A stretch of DNA of 64,000 bases from Achromobacter piechaudii NBRC 102461 (lineage in GTDB: Bacteria; Pseudomonadota; Gammaproteobacteria; Burkholderiales; Burkholderiaceae_B): assembly GCF_001571245.1 (NCBI RefSeq), contig NZ_BCTK01000001.1, positions 496,001 through 560,000 of the forward strand. The letters are read 5' to 3'. Position 1 is the stretch's first letter; the number at the start of each line of letters is the position of its first letter. The notes below the pieces were generated by a model. The model was not told the DNA's origin. It did not search any database and saw only the letters and a program-made list of their open reading frames with translations. Positions 46,155 to 54,371 of the stretch are shown here, piece by piece. Both the position numbers and the translations under genes were made by a program.

Positions 46155-46163
46155 TCAGTTTCA

Positions 46164-46182
46164 GCTTAATGAAAAATTAAGC
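46164..46182. promoter_or_regulatory. LysR-type operator
   Basis: GCTTAAT-N5-ATTAAGC is a perfect 19-bp palindrome containing a T-N11-A core, 10 bases upstream of the LysR start and about 90 bases upstream of the PLP enzyme start. Confidence 0.75.
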
Positions 46183-46271
46183 CATGATTAAACACGGTCC
46201 AGCCCGTGCGCGCCATACTGGCGTCATTGCACTCAAACTGTTCCGAACGCTTCTTCACTCCGAGATTTGCC

Positions 46272-47426
46272 ATGACTGCTGCCACCCTTACTCCCACGCT
46301 CGACGATCTGGAAACGCCGTGCCTGCTGCTGGATGAATCGCGCATGATGCGCAATATCCAGCGCTTGGGCGCGCTGATGGCCGAGCATGGCGTTCAACTG
46401 CGCCCGCACCTGAAGACGCCCAAATCGGTGGAGGTGGCGCGGCGCGTCATGAGCAGCCCGCAGGGGCCGGCGGCGGTGTCCACCCTTCAGGAGGCCGAGC
46501 AATTTGCCGCGGCCGGCGTCACCGATCTGCTCTACGCGGTGGGCGTGGCGCCCGGCAAGCTGGCGCGCGTAGAGGCGCTGCGCAAGCGCGGCGTCGACCT
46601 GACGGTGGTCGTCGACAGCCTGGAAGCGGCGCGCGCCCTGGCCGCGCACGTTCAGATGGCCGGCGCTGCGATTCCCGCACTGATCGAAATCGATTGCGAC
46701 GGTCACCGCGCCGGCGTGCAACCCGGCAACGCCGAGCAGCTTGTGGCGATTGCCCGCGTCCTGCACGAGGCGCATAGCCTGCGCGGCGTGATGACCCACG
46801 CGGGGGAGTCTTATGCTTGCCGCAGCGTTGAAGCAATCGCCGACATGGCCGAGCAGGAGCGCGCCGCCGCAGTCAGTTGCGCCGAGACGATCCGCGGCGC
46901 GGGGTTGCTTTGCCCGGTGGTGAGCGTGGGGTCCACGCCTACCGCCCATTTCGCGCGCAACCTGGAAGGCGTGACGGAAGTGCGTGCGGGCGTGTACGTG
47001 TTTTTCGATCTTGTGATGGCGGGCCTGGGCGTGTGTACGGTGGACGATATCGCTGCCTCGGTGCTCACCACCGTGATCGGCCATCAGCCCGACAAGGGCT
47101 GGATCTTGGTGGATGCGGGATGGATGGCCATGTCACGGGACCGGGGCACTGCCAAGCAGGCAGTCGACCAGTTGTACGGCGTGGTTTGTGATGTGCAGGG
47201 GCGGATCTATCCTGATCTGCTGCTGGCCGAAACGAACCAGGAGCAGGGCATCGTCAAGCTGCGCGCGGCAAGTGGCGCCTCTTTGCCTGATCTGCCCTTG
47301 GGTACGAAGCTGCGCATTTTGCCCAACCATGCCTGCGCGACCTGCGCGCAGCACGACGCCTACGAAGTCGTGCAGCCCGGCGTGCCGGGTGTAGTGGCGC
47401 ATTGGGAACGCTTTCGAGGCTGGTAA
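46272..47426 (+). CDS. PLP-dependent D-serine dehydratase / D-threonine aldolase-like enzyme (fold type III)
   Basis: 384 residues. The alanine-racemase-like barrel starts LETPCLLLDESRMMRNIQRL, with the PLP lysine K48 in LRPHLKTPK. ALIEIDCDGHRAGV and VSVGSTPTAHF, then LRILPNHACATCAQH, carry the C-terminal metal site (His353 and Cys355, as in the zinc-dependent eukaryotic-type DSD1 family). Such enzymes deaminate D-serine or D-threonine, or cleave beta-hydroxy-D-amino acids; the choice among them is open. The ATG at 46272 has no clear Shine-Dalgarno, and a longer frame from 46206 exists. The RidA gene follows after 23 bases, fitting an enzyme that releases an imine. Confidence 0.88.
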   Translation: MTAATLTPTLDDLETPCLLLDESRMMRNIQRLGALMAEHGVQLRPHLKTPKSVEVARRVMSSPQGPAAVSTLQEAEQFAAAGVTDLLYAVGVAPGKLARVEALRKRGVDLTVVVDSLEAARALAAHVQMAGAAIPALIEIDCDGHRAGVQPGNAEQLVAIARVLHEAHSLRGVMTHAGESYACRSVEAIADMAEQERAAAVSCAETIRGAGLLCPVVSVGSTPTAHFARNLEGVTEVRAGVYVFFDLVMAGLGVCTVDDIAASVLTTVIGHQPDKGWILVDAGWMAMSRDRGTAKQAVDQLYGVVCDVQGRIYPDLLLAETNQEQGIVKLRAASGASLPDLPLGTKLRILPNHACATCAQHDAYEVVQPGVPGVVAHWERFRGW

Positions 47427-47449
47427 TCGGAATGAACAAGGAACCGGAC

Positions 47450-47845
47450 ATGGATTTCATTAATACCCCGGACGCAACGCCGCCCGCTGGCCATTACTCG
47501 CAAGCCGTCCGTGCTAACGGTTTTGTGTTCGTGTCGGGGCAACTGGGCTTTCTGCCCGCCGCGCAGCCGGGCGCCAGGCCCGCTCTTGCAACGGGAGCCA
47601 CCGCGCAGACCGAAGCGGCGCTGCGCAGCATTGGCGCCATCCTGCACGCAGCGGGCGCATCGCTGGATTCGGTCGTGAGCGTGACGGTCTACATCCCCGA
47701 CATCGGCTTGTGGGATGAAGTCAATCGGGTGTACGAGCGAGCATTCGGCAATCATCGTCCGGCGCGTGCGGTCGTGCCCACGCGCGAATTGCATTTCGGA
47801 GCGCAGGTCGAGATCAGCGTGGTTGCCGTCGCCGCCCCGGCTTGA
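47450..47845 (+). CDS. RidA/YjgF family protein, second copy
   Basis: 131 residues. The RidA pattern is complete: GHYSQAVRANGFVFVSGQLGFL, TAQTEAALRSIGAILHAAGASLDSVVSVTVYIPD, and GNHRPARAVVPTRELHFGAQVEISVVAV. The conserved Arg of the RPART-like motif is here as RPARAV. It should hydrolyse imines. It follows the PLP enzyme by 23 bases. Dehydratases of that class release an enamine/imine, so the pair probably works together as a deaminase system. An ATG at 47432 is an alternative start; the one at 47450 has AAGGA nine bases upstream. Confidence 0.9.
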   Translation: MDFINTPDATPPAGHYSQAVRANGFVFVSGQLGFLPAAQPGARPALATGATAQTEAALRSIGAILHAAGASLDSVVSVTVYIPDIGLWDEVNRVYERAFGNHRPARAVVPTRELHFGAQVEISVVAVAAPA

Positions 47846-47913
47846 CGGGGCCAGGCACGGGGGAGCGCCGCCTATAATGCGCACGCCTCAACGCCTACGG
47901 GGGAGACGTTCGC

Positions 47914-48186
47914 ATGCAGTACGAATATTTGTTCTGGTCCATGGCCGTGATGGTGGCGGCCGCGCTGGTCGGCGGCTCGCTATGCGGCCGCCTGCGCTCG
48001 GTCAAACAGGTGTTGATCGGCGTGATCGCGCTGGCCTCGGCCATTTGCGTGGCGGTCGTGATGCTTTCGCGCCAGGGTGGTTTCGGCGACTTGTCGGCGA
48101 TGCTTGCCATCGCCGCATTCATGTTCAGCCTGGTGATCGGCACCGCCGCATCCTTGCTCACGCGGCGCATCTTGCAGCGCCGCTGA
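47914..48186 (+). CDS. Small hypothetical membrane protein
   Basis: 90 residues with three hydrophobic segments (YLFWSMAVMVAAALVGGSL, VLIGVIALASAICVAVVML, and LSAMLAIAAFMFSLVIGTAASLL) and a basic loop and tail (RLRSVKQ and TRRILQRR), so the C-terminus is probably cytosolic. No family is recognised. The start has GGGGAG with a spacing of about eight bases. It is followed convergently by the acidic winged-helix-like gene. Confidence 0.6.
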   Translation: MQYEYLFWSMAVMVAAALVGGSLCGRLRSVKQVLIGVIALASAICVAVVMLSRQGGFGDLSAMLAIAAFMFSLVIGTAASLLTRRILQRR

Positions 48187-48202
48187 GCCCAGGCCTTACG
48201 CT

Positions 48203-48505
48203 TTACTCTTCGGCGTCGAATTCGTCGGCGTCGTCTTCGTCGTCTTCATCCTGTTCCAGCGCGTCATAGCCCTTCCAGGTAATGCGCCAGCGCGCCGCGC
48301 CCGCGTTGGCCGCGGTCTCGCTGACTTGCTTGACCAGGCCGGCGTCGGCCAACAGATCCAGGTGATGAGCAATGACCTGCAAGCCCTGTTCTTCCGGGTG
48401 CGGGGCCAGGGCGGCGTTCTTGATGTCGTGGGTGCTCAGGTTGGGCCCGGGCGCGTCGCGCAGGGCGCCCAGGATCGTGACGACCAAGTCGAAATCGCGT
48501 TGCAT
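48203..48505 (-). CDS. Small acidic winged-helix-like protein (DUF2513-like)
   Basis: 100 residues. The start MQRDFDLVVTILGALRDAPG resembles the DUF2513 family (MKRDMDLIRKIL), with a winged-helix pattern NLSTHDIKNAAL, VIAHHLDLLADAGLVKQV and RWRITWKGYDALEQ. The last 20 residues are almost entirely Asp and Glu (EDDEDDADEFDAEE), which looks like an acidic DNA-mimic-type or regulatory tail. The ATG at 48505 has GGTG six bases before it; a GTG three codons earlier is possible. Confidence 0.6.
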   Translation of the reverse strand: MQRDFDLVVTILGALRDAPGPNLSTHDIKNAALAPHPEEQGLQVIAHHLDLLADAGLVKQVSETAANAGAARWRITWKGYDALEQDEDDEDDADEFDAEE

Positions 48506-48628
48506 GATGTTCACCGTAAGAAAATGGGTAGGCTGACAATAGCAGAGTTACGTGGCGCGGATGCGACGGCGCGCAAGGTCGGGTTACAGTCGATGGTTCT
48601 CGACAACTGACTCTACCTACAGAACTTT

Positions 48629-49027
48629 ATGAAGAAACCCGCTGAACGCGATTGCCTCGCGGTGATCCCCGGTTATTCGGGCCAGGCCGCCAAGCTCTAC
48701 CTCACCCGAGGCGAAGACGAGCGCATCGAAGGCGTGACGATTTTCGACCTGCTGGGCCACGTCAAGCAACAAGGCGACGCCGAGTCTGCGGCTGCCTGGA
48801 TCGGTGACTGGCTTGCCCAGGAATCCGACAACCGTAAGGCCCGCCGCACGCAATTGCAGGCGCAGATGTTCATCTGCAAGCTCGCTGGCGAAGAGAAGAG
48901 CGTGTTCCTGGCGACCCAGAAGCCGCTCATTCGCGTGCTGACCGATGCCGGGGTGCGCTGCCGTAGCGTGGCGGCCACGTCCGGGGCCGCTCGGCAGTCC
49001 CTGGGCCCGAATGTCAAAAAACATTAG
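48629..49027 (+). CDS. Hypothetical protein
   Basis: 132 residues, no recognised family. The start MKKPAERDCLAVIPGYSGQAAKLYLTRGEDERIEGVTIFDLLGHVKQQ is mixed alpha/beta. Three cysteines (RDCLAV, FICKLA, VRCRSV) are spread along the chain. The chain contains the patch NRKARRTQLQAQM and ends in GAARQSLGPNVKKH. There is no signal peptide. It lies in the same direction as the next small gene, about 95 bases away. Confidence 0.55.
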   Translation: MKKPAERDCLAVIPGYSGQAAKLYLTRGEDERIEGVTIFDLLGHVKQQGDAESAAAWIGDWLAQESDNRKARRTQLQAQMFICKLAGEEKSVFLATQKPLIRVLTDAGVRCRSVAATSGAARQSLGPNVKKH

Positions 49028-49122
49028 GCGAAGGCTGTTATAGTCGCGCCTGGGCGTGAGATTGCACCTTCACGGTGCGTGCGTCCAAGCGGGCCCTGCC
49101 CGCTGATCAAGGAAGAGTGAAC

Positions 49123-49443
49123 ATGGAAATAGTAAGTCGGCACCTTGCCGACGTAGCGGGCGGCGTCGAGCTGCTCACGACGCTGGATGGCGAGCCCATC
49201 AGCGTCTATGTGGTGGTGGGCGTATCCGATCTCAATGCGATCGCTGACATCGTCCCCATCGAAAAGGTCGAAGCCGGAGCGGATATACACGCTTCAAATG
49301 TCGACAATATTGATAATGCGCAAGAACAAATCGACCAAGTCCTGGAAAATATGAATCCCGGCGACGTGGCGGTTTTCCTTTGCTCGGGATCCGATGCTTT
49401 TGGCGCGGCTCTCGATCTGTTGGGTTTACCTATCGACGAGTAA
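49123..49443 (+). CDS. Hypothetical protein
   Basis: 106 residues, acidic, no recognised family. The ATG at 49123 has AGGAAGAG with normal spacing. The sequence MEIVSRHLADVAGGVELLTTLDGEPISVYVVVGVSDLNAIADIV is followed by SNVDNIDNAQEQIDQVLENMNPGDVAVFLCSGSDAFGAALDLLG, which gives a mixed alpha/beta profile with hydrophobic strands, and the chain ends in LPIDE. It is the last gene before the cold-shock region. It could be a small ligand-binding or regulatory domain. Confidence 0.6.
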   Translation: MEIVSRHLADVAGGVELLTTLDGEPISVYVVVGVSDLNAIADIVPIEKVEAGADIHASNVDNIDNAQEQIDQVLENMNPGDVAVFLCSGSDAFGAALDLLGLPIDE

Positions 49444-49813
49444 GCCTGGCGGCAAACCAAAGTGCTGATCCAAATGACGTATGAAAGACGTATGCATTAG
49501 GACAGCATTTATATAAGCCCTGATTGTTTTTTTATGTTGTATGGGTGTTTACACCTATGCAGGGACAAGTTTTGCCTATGAAAACGTGCAAATTTTCAAC
49601 GCAGTTTCTCTTTGTTGCATTATTGGCACGTATTTTTTAGGATTATGTTGACTTGTGAGGGGAACATAACGATAGTGTCGGCACACGATCACAAGCGTTG
49701 CGATTTTCGTTCAGTGCCGTGCCTTTTCCGGCTCAGCGTTATTGTTCTACTGTCCCCTCCTTGATTGATTCGTGACCTCCGGGCATTTGCCCATTATCTC
49801 TAGGAAATACAGT
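49444..49813. other. AT-rich intergenic region and long cold-shock leader
   Basis: 370 bases with distinctly lower GC than the neighbours. It holds the csp promoter and a 5' untranslated region of about 130 bases, as is common for cold-shock genes whose leader senses temperature. No gene is seen. Confidence 0.6.
49648..49676 (+). promoter_or_regulatory. Promoter of the first cold-shock gene
   Basis: TTGACT and GATAGT with a 17-bp spacer; the start near 49683 leaves a leader of about 130 bases before the ATG at 49814. Confidence 0.5.
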
Positions 49814-50017
49814 ATGGAAACCGGCGTCGTTAAGTGGTTCAATTCGGAAAAAGGCTATGGCTTCATCACCCCGGAAGCGGGTGGTAAAGATCTGTTCGCT
49901 CACTTCTCCGAAATCCAGGGTTCTGGCTTCAAGTCTCTGGAAGAGAACCAGCGCGTCAGCTTTGTGACGGCCAATGGCCCCAAGGGCCCGCAAGCCACGA
50001 AGATTCAGGTCCTGTAA
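49814..50017 (+). CDS. Cold-shock protein (CspA family)
   Basis: 67 residues, one cold-shock domain. RNP1 (KGYGFITP) and RNP2-like (DLFAHFSEI) motifs and the start [18 protein letters not shown] are intact, so it should bind single-stranded nucleic acid and act as an RNA chaperone. It is preceded by a long AT-rich leader and followed by a strong terminator. A second copy lies 1.2 kb downstream; the two differ at scattered positions ([24 protein letters not shown] here, [24 protein letters not shown] there). Confidence 0.96.
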   Translation: METGVVKWFNSEKGYGFITPEAGGKDLFAHFSEIQGSGFKSLEENQRVSFVTANGPKGPQATKIQVL

Positions 50018-50033
50018 AGGTCTGAGTTTTCGC

Positions 50034-50060
50034 AAAAAAGCCCCTTCGGGGGCTTTTTTT
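50034..50060 (+). terminator. Intrinsic terminator of the first cold-shock gene
   Basis: AAAAAAGCCCC - TTCG - GGGGCTTTTTTT, an extra-stable UUCG tetraloop. Confidence 0.95.
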
Positions 50061-50153
50061 GTTTTTGGCCGCGCTATTCTTGGCAAGGCTGCGGTGCCGC
50101 GCTACACGCGGCGCGCATGCCCTTATCGCTCCAGCGCCTTCAGGATCGTTCCC

Positions 50154-50717
50154 ATGACATCTTCGCCGTCAGCAACCCAACCTATCCAAGCGCACGATGT
50201 GGTGGCCTTCTGGGCCGATGCAGGCCCCGCGCAGTGGTATCGCAAAAGCGATGCGTTCGACGCTGAGTTCCGCCAACGCTTCGAATCGACACATTGGGCG
50301 GCCGCGTCGCGTCAGTTGGATGCCTGGCAGGAAGACGCCGATGGCGCCCTGGCGTTGATGATCCTGTTGGACCAGTTCCCGCGCAACGCGTATCGGGGCA
50401 CGGCGCATATGTTCGCCACCGATCCCTTGGCGCAGTACTTTGCTGAACGCGCTATCGCGGCTGGCCACGATCTGGCTGTTGCGCCGGCGATGCGCCAGTT
50501 TTTCTACATGCCGTTCGAACACTCGGAGAGTTTGGCGATGCAGAATCGCGGCGTGGCGTTGATGGAACCCTTGGAAGCGGACACGCTGCGCTGGGCCGTC
50601 CTGCATCGCGACATCATCAAACGGTTTGGCCGCTTCCCTCATCGCAACGCGGTGCTGGGCCGACAGACCACGCAAGCCGAGCATGAATTCCTGGAGTCAG
50701 GAGGCTTTGCGGGCTGA
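50154..50717 (+). CDS. DUF924 family protein
   Basis: 187 residues of the DUF924 family (TPR-like helical repeats; function unknown). Landmarks are HDVVAFWADAGPAQWYRKSDAFDAEFRQRF, the LALMILLDQFPRNAYRGTA motif, MPFEHSE, and RWAVLHRDIIKRFGRFPHRNAVLGRQTT. The conserved FPRN and FPHRN motifs are complete. The ATG at 50154 has AGGA eight bases upstream; a longer frame starts in the cold-shock gene and is not used. It lies between two cold-shock genes, each with its own promoter-like leader. Confidence 0.9.
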   Translation: MTSSPSATQPIQAHDVVAFWADAGPAQWYRKSDAFDAEFRQRFESTHWAAASRQLDAWQEDADGALALMILLDQFPRNAYRGTAHMFATDPLAQYFAERAIAAGHDLAVAPAMRQFFYMPFEHSESLAMQNRGVALMEPLEADTLRWAVLHRDIIKRFGRFPHRNAVLGRQTTQAEHEFLESGGFAG

Positions 50718-50835
50718 TCCGCCAGGCAACTCCCTGGCCGCGCTCCGATAGCGGTAGGTATCGGCGTGTATCTTTTCATAGCAAGGTGAAAATTCCGGCT
50801 GTCTTGCGTCGTGCTTTGATCGACCGTTCGCATAT

Positions 50836-50865
50836 TTGACGTTTTTCGGGGTTCACCAATACACT
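50836..50865 (+). promoter_or_regulatory. Promoter of the second cold-shock gene
   Basis: TTGACG and TACACT with an 18-bp spacer, leaving a leader of about 130 bases before the ATG at 51002. Confidence 0.45.
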
Positions 50866-51001
50866 GGGTTCAGCGAGATTTTCAAGCGACGCGGTCTGCG
50901 TCAACTTGTCGCCGTCAGTGGTGCTGCGGTTGCTTCCTCTCCCATCCTTGATGATCTGGCGCCCCGCGAGAAATCGCATCTCTTAGGTTCAAGGACACTC
51001 C

Positions 51002-51208
51002 ATGGCAACCGGCATCGTTAAGTGGTTCAACGCCGAAAAGGGTTATGGCTTCATCATGCCCGACGACGGCAGCAAAGACCTTTTCGCCCATTACTCCGAG
51101 ATCCGCAGCGAAGGCTATAAATCGCTGCAGGAAAACCAGCGCGTCACCTTCGAGGTCGGTACCGGTCCCAAAGGTCCCAGCGCCAAGAACATCAAGGTCG
51201 CAACCTGA
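51002..51208 (+). CDS. Cold-shock protein (CspA family), second copy
   Basis: 68 residues, one cold-shock domain. RNP1 (KGYGFIMP) and the DLFAHYSEI motif are present, so RNA binding is expected. It is more basic at the C-terminus ([11 protein letters not shown]) than the first copy. A leader of about 130 bases precedes it. The strong terminator at 51253-51291 follows. With the first copy it is probably a paralogue pair with different temperature or growth-phase control. Confidence 0.96.
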   Translation: MATGIVKWFNAEKGYGFIMPDDGSKDLFAHYSEIRSEGYKSLQENQRVTFEVGTGPKGPSAKNIKVAT

Positions 51209-51252
51209 TTCTCCGCGGGTAGCGCGCCGGGTGCGCCTGGTGTTCGGCCCAT

Positions 51253-51291
51253 AAAAAAGCCCCCACACGCAATGTGTGGAGGCTTTTTTTT
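51253..51291. terminator. Terminator between the second cold-shock gene and the convergent membrane gene
   Basis: AAAAAAGCC-CCCACAC pairs with GTGTGG-A-GGCTTTTTT around a short loop, with A and T runs on both sides. Confidence 0.9.
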
Positions 51292-51325
51292 CGCCACGAC
51301 GCCATGCGCCGCAGCACATGCAGTC

Positions 51326-51871
51326 TTAATGCTTGTGCGCGGTCGGCGTGGACAGTTTGTCGACCAGCGCAATACCCAACGCCGACAGAATGAACAGGGC
51401 GTGGATGATGGTTTGCCACATGACGCCGGCTTCGGTAAAACGTGCGTTCGGCGTGCCGATCGTGCCGGCTTCGATGAAGGTGCGCAGCAGGTGGATCGAC
51501 GAGATGCCGATGATGGCCATCGCCAGTTTCACTTTAAGCACGCTGGCGTTCACATGGCTCAACCATTCCGGTTGATCCGGATGGTTCTGCAAGCGCAGGC
51601 GTGACACGAACGTCTCGTAGCCGCCGACGATCACCATGACCAGCAGGTTCGAAATCATGACGACGTCGATCAGCCCCAGCACCAGCAGCATGATTTCCAT
51701 TTCGCCAAAGCTGTTGGCGTGGGTCAGCAGGTGCCACAGCTCTTTCAAAAAGAGCATGACGTAAACGCCTTGCGCCACGATCAGGCCAAGGTAGAGCGGC
51801 AGCTGTAGCCAGCGCGAACTGAAGATCAGACTGGGCAGCAGGCCCAGGCGGGGAGGGGAGCGTTCAATCAT
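51326..51871 (-). CDS. UPF0114 (YqhA) family membrane protein
   Basis: 181 residues, the UPF0114/YqhA length. Four membrane segments: [63 protein letters not shown] and [31 protein letters not shown] and the end AHKH are typical of the family. The function is unknown; members are conserved in proteobacteria. The ATG at 51871 gives [23 protein letters not shown]; a longer frame to 51928 is not supported. It stands alone, facing a cold-shock gene. Confidence 0.88.
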   Translation of the reverse strand: MIERSPPRLGLLPSLIFSSRWLQLPLYLGLIVAQGVYVMLFLKELWHLLTHANSFGEMEIMLLVLGLIDVVMISNLLVMVIVGGYETFVSRLRLQNHPDQPEWLSHVNASVLKVKLAMAIIGISSIHLLRTFIEAGTIGTPNARFTEAGVMWQTIIHALFILSALGIALVDKLSTPTAHKH

Positions 51872-52136
51872 TGTTGGGTGCGAGCCATTTGTGGGTTGCG
51901 ATGAAAAGCGCGGCGGCAATTCTAACAACGCCGCGACGACAGCCGCAGCAGATTTTTATGACATCTGTTGGTCAGTGCGGCGCGCCGGGCTAGCACGCTT
52001 GAAGACGGTTTGCCGGCCTTTTATGTAAGCGAAACTGCCATTTGCGAAACTCTGTGGCGAAACGCTTGGAGCGCTTTTGGCATAGATAGAATTGCCGCCT
52101 CGCTCGCATAGAGTCAGTCCAGAGGAGTTTGTTCCC

Positions 52137-52892
52137 ATGAAGATTCGCTACACCGTTGCCGCGTTGACCGTTGCGCTTGCCCCTTATTCCGCGTCGCATG
52201 CCTTCGACATCGGTGGCCTGGTGGGCGCCGGCAGCAAGGTCGTGCAAGCTGCCACCCTGAGTGATGCCGAAATCAAGACGCTGTCCGACAAGGCCTGCGC
52301 GCAGAGCGATTCGCAAGAGAAGATCGCCGCGCCCGGCAGCAAGTACGACGCGCGTCTGCAGAAAATCGCCAAGGCGCTGGGCGGCACCGTCAATGGTCAG
52401 AAGGCCAACTACAAGGTCTACATCACCAAGGACGTCAATGCCTGGGCCATGGCCAACGGCTGCATCCGCGTCTACAGCGGCCTGATGGACATGATGACGG
52501 ACGACGAAGTCATGGGCGTGGTCGGCCACGAAATCGGTCACGTGGCGCTGGGCCACAGCAAGAAGGCCATGCAGACCGCCTACACCGTGTCCGCCGCGCG
52601 TGACGCCGCCGGCGCTGCAGGCGGCGCGACGGTGGCCGCGCTGAATTCTTCGCAACTGGGCGACCTGACGGAGAAATTCATCAACGCTCAGTTCTCGCAG
52701 TCGCAGGAAAGCGCCGCGGACGACTATTCGTTCGACCAGCTCCAGGCCAAGAAGCTCAATACCCGCGGTCTGGTGACGGCATTTCAGAAGCTTGCCGAGC
52801 TGGATGGCGGCAAGAGCGATATGATGAGCTCGCACCCGTCCTCGGCCAAGCGCGCTCAACACATCGAAGATCGCATCGCCAAGGCCAAATAA
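52137..52892 (+). CDS. M48-family metalloprotease, periplasmic (LoiP/YcaL-like)
   Basis: 251 residues. A signal peptide (MKIRYTVAALTVALAPYSASHA) is followed by a protease domain with the zinc motif HEIGH in VGHEIGHVALGHSKK and a second-shell Glu in SQESAADDYSFDQL. The motifs NAWAMANGCIRVYSGLMDMM and SSHPSSAKRAQHI are typical of M48 enzymes of the LoiP/YcaL group. They degrade misfolded outer-membrane or periplasmic proteins. There is no lipobox (no Cys follows the cleavage site), so the protein is probably soluble. GAGG lies about ten bases before the ATG. A strong terminator separates it from tig. Confidence 0.93.
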   Translation: MKIRYTVAALTVALAPYSASHAFDIGGLVGAGSKVVQAATLSDAEIKTLSDKACAQSDSQEKIAAPGSKYDARLQKIAKALGGTVNGQKANYKVYITKDVNAWAMANGCIRVYSGLMDMMTDDEVMGVVGHEIGHVALGHSKKAMQTAYTVSAARDAAGAAGGATVAALNSSQLGDLTEKFINAQFSQSQESAADDYSFDQLQAKKLNTRGLVTAFQKLAELDGGKSDMMSSHPSSAKRAQHIEDRIAKAK

Positions 52893-52934
52893 GGCGTCAA
52901 AGCGACGTTCTTCCTCCCCTTTCGGGTGGAAATC

Positions 52935-52976
52935 GGGGCGCGAGTATCCGGGCAAATCCGGGGCTCGCGCCCCTTT
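52935..52976 (+). terminator. Terminator after the M48 protease
   Basis: A 10-bp perfect stem GGGGCGCGAG / CTCGCGCCCC with a 19-nt loop and a short T run. Confidence 0.75.
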
Positions 52977-53056
52977 GCGTCAGGGTTCCGGAAGTTTCCG
53001 GTAAAATGGCGCGTTTATCCGCCCGTAATCTCATCTCTCGGAAAATAGGTCTTTTA

Positions 53057-54367
53057 ATGCAGCCTGTGGTTGAAACCCTCTCCGGCCTGGAGCGCCGTGT
53101 TGATCTGGCCGTCTCGGTGGCCGACGTCGAAAAGGAAGTCCAGGCGCAATTGAAGCGCGTGGCTCGCACCGCCAAGGTCCCCGGCTTCCGCCCGGGTAAA
53201 GCTCCGCTCGCCATGCTCGAGCGCAGCCATGGCCCCAGCATCCGCTACGACGTGATCAACAGCCAAGTTGGCCGTGCGTTCGAACAAGCCATCGACGGCG
53301 CCAAGTTGCGCGTCGCTGGCGCCCCGAACCTGGAACCCAAGACTGAAGGCGTCACCGACGACACGCTGGCGTTCACCGCCACGTTCGAGGTGTACCCCGA
53401 AGTCGTCGTCCCGGACCTGTCGGCGCTGGCCGTCACCCGTTACGAAACCGCCGTCACCGACGCCGAAGTTCAACAAACCCTGGACGTCCTGCGCAAGCAG
53501 CGCGCCACGTTCGAAGCCCGTGAAGGCCGCGCCTCGCAAGACGGCGACCGCGTCACGCTGGACTTCGCTGGCACCATCGACGGCGTGCCGTTCGAAGGCG
53601 GCAAGGCCGAAGATTTCCCGTTCGTGCTCGGCCAAGGCCGCATGCTGCCGGAATTCGAAGAAGCCGCTCGTGGCCTGAAGGCTGGCGAAACCAAGGTCTT
53701 CCAACTGAAGTTCCCGGACGACTACCAAGGCGTGGAAGTTGCCGGCAAGACCGCTGAATTCACCATCACCGTCAAGGAAGTGGCTGAAGGCGTGTTGCCC
53801 GAACTGAACAGCGAATTCGCCAAGTCCCTCGGCCAAGCCGAAGGCGACGTCGAAAAGCTCAAGGCCGACATCCGCAGCAACATCGAACGCGAAGTCAAGG
53901 TCCGTTCGGCTGGCCGCACCAAGTCCAGCGTCATGGACGCCCTGGTCGAAGCCGGCAAGTTCGACGTGCCGAAGGCGCTGGTCGACAACGACGTCCAAGG
54001 CCGTGTCGCCGCTGCCCGCGAAGAGCTCAAGCAGCGTGGCATCCCCAACGCCGAATCCGTGCCGATCCCGGCTGAAGCCTTCTCGACCGAATCCGAACGC
54101 CGTGTCCGCCTGGGCCTGCTGGTGTCGGAACTGGTCAAGCAAGCCCAGCTGCAAGCCAAGCCCGAGCAAGTTCGTGCGCGCATTGAAGAATTCGCGGAAA
54201 ACTACGAACAACCCGCTCAGGTTGTCAGCTATTACCTGGCAGACCGCCAGCGTCGTGCTGAAATCGAGGCTATCGTGCTGGAAGACAATGTCGTCGCGCA
54301 CGTGCTGGAAAAGGCTAAGGTCACCGACGAAAAGGTGCCTTTCGATCAGTTGATGGGGATGGCGTAA
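53057..54367 (+). CDS. tig: Trigger factor (ribosome-associated chaperone)
   Basis: 436 residues, full length. The N-terminal ribosome-binding domain carries the signature [19 protein letters not shown]. The central FKBP-type peptidyl-prolyl isomerase domain begins [26 protein letters not shown] and has [21 protein letters not shown]. The C-terminal chaperone arms follow from about residue 250. It binds nascent chains at the ribosome exit. The ATG at 53057 opens with the conserved [24 protein letters not shown] -10 element lies near 53002. It is the first gene of the tig-clpP-clpX block. Confidence 0.98.
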   Translation: MQPVVETLSGLERRVDLAVSVADVEKEVQAQLKRVARTAKVPGFRPGKAPLAMLERSHGPSIRYDVINSQVGRAFEQAIDGAKLRVAGAPNLEPKTEGVTDDTLAFTATFEVYPEVVVPDLSALAVTRYETAVTDAEVQQTLDVLRKQRATFEAREGRASQDGDRVTLDFAGTIDGVPFEGGKAEDFPFVLGQGRMLPEFEEAARGLKAGETKVFQLKFPDDYQGVEVAGKTAEFTITVKEVAEGVLPELNSEFAKSLGQAEGDVEKLKADIRSNIEREVKVRSAGRTKSSVMDALVEAGKFDVPKALVDNDVQGRVAAAREELKQRGIPNAESVPIPAEAFSTESERRVRLGLLVSELVKQAQLQAKPEQVRARIEEFAENYEQPAQVVSYYLADRQRRAEIEAIVLEDNVVAHVLEKAKVTDEKVPFDQLMGMA

Positions 54368-54371
54368 CACT

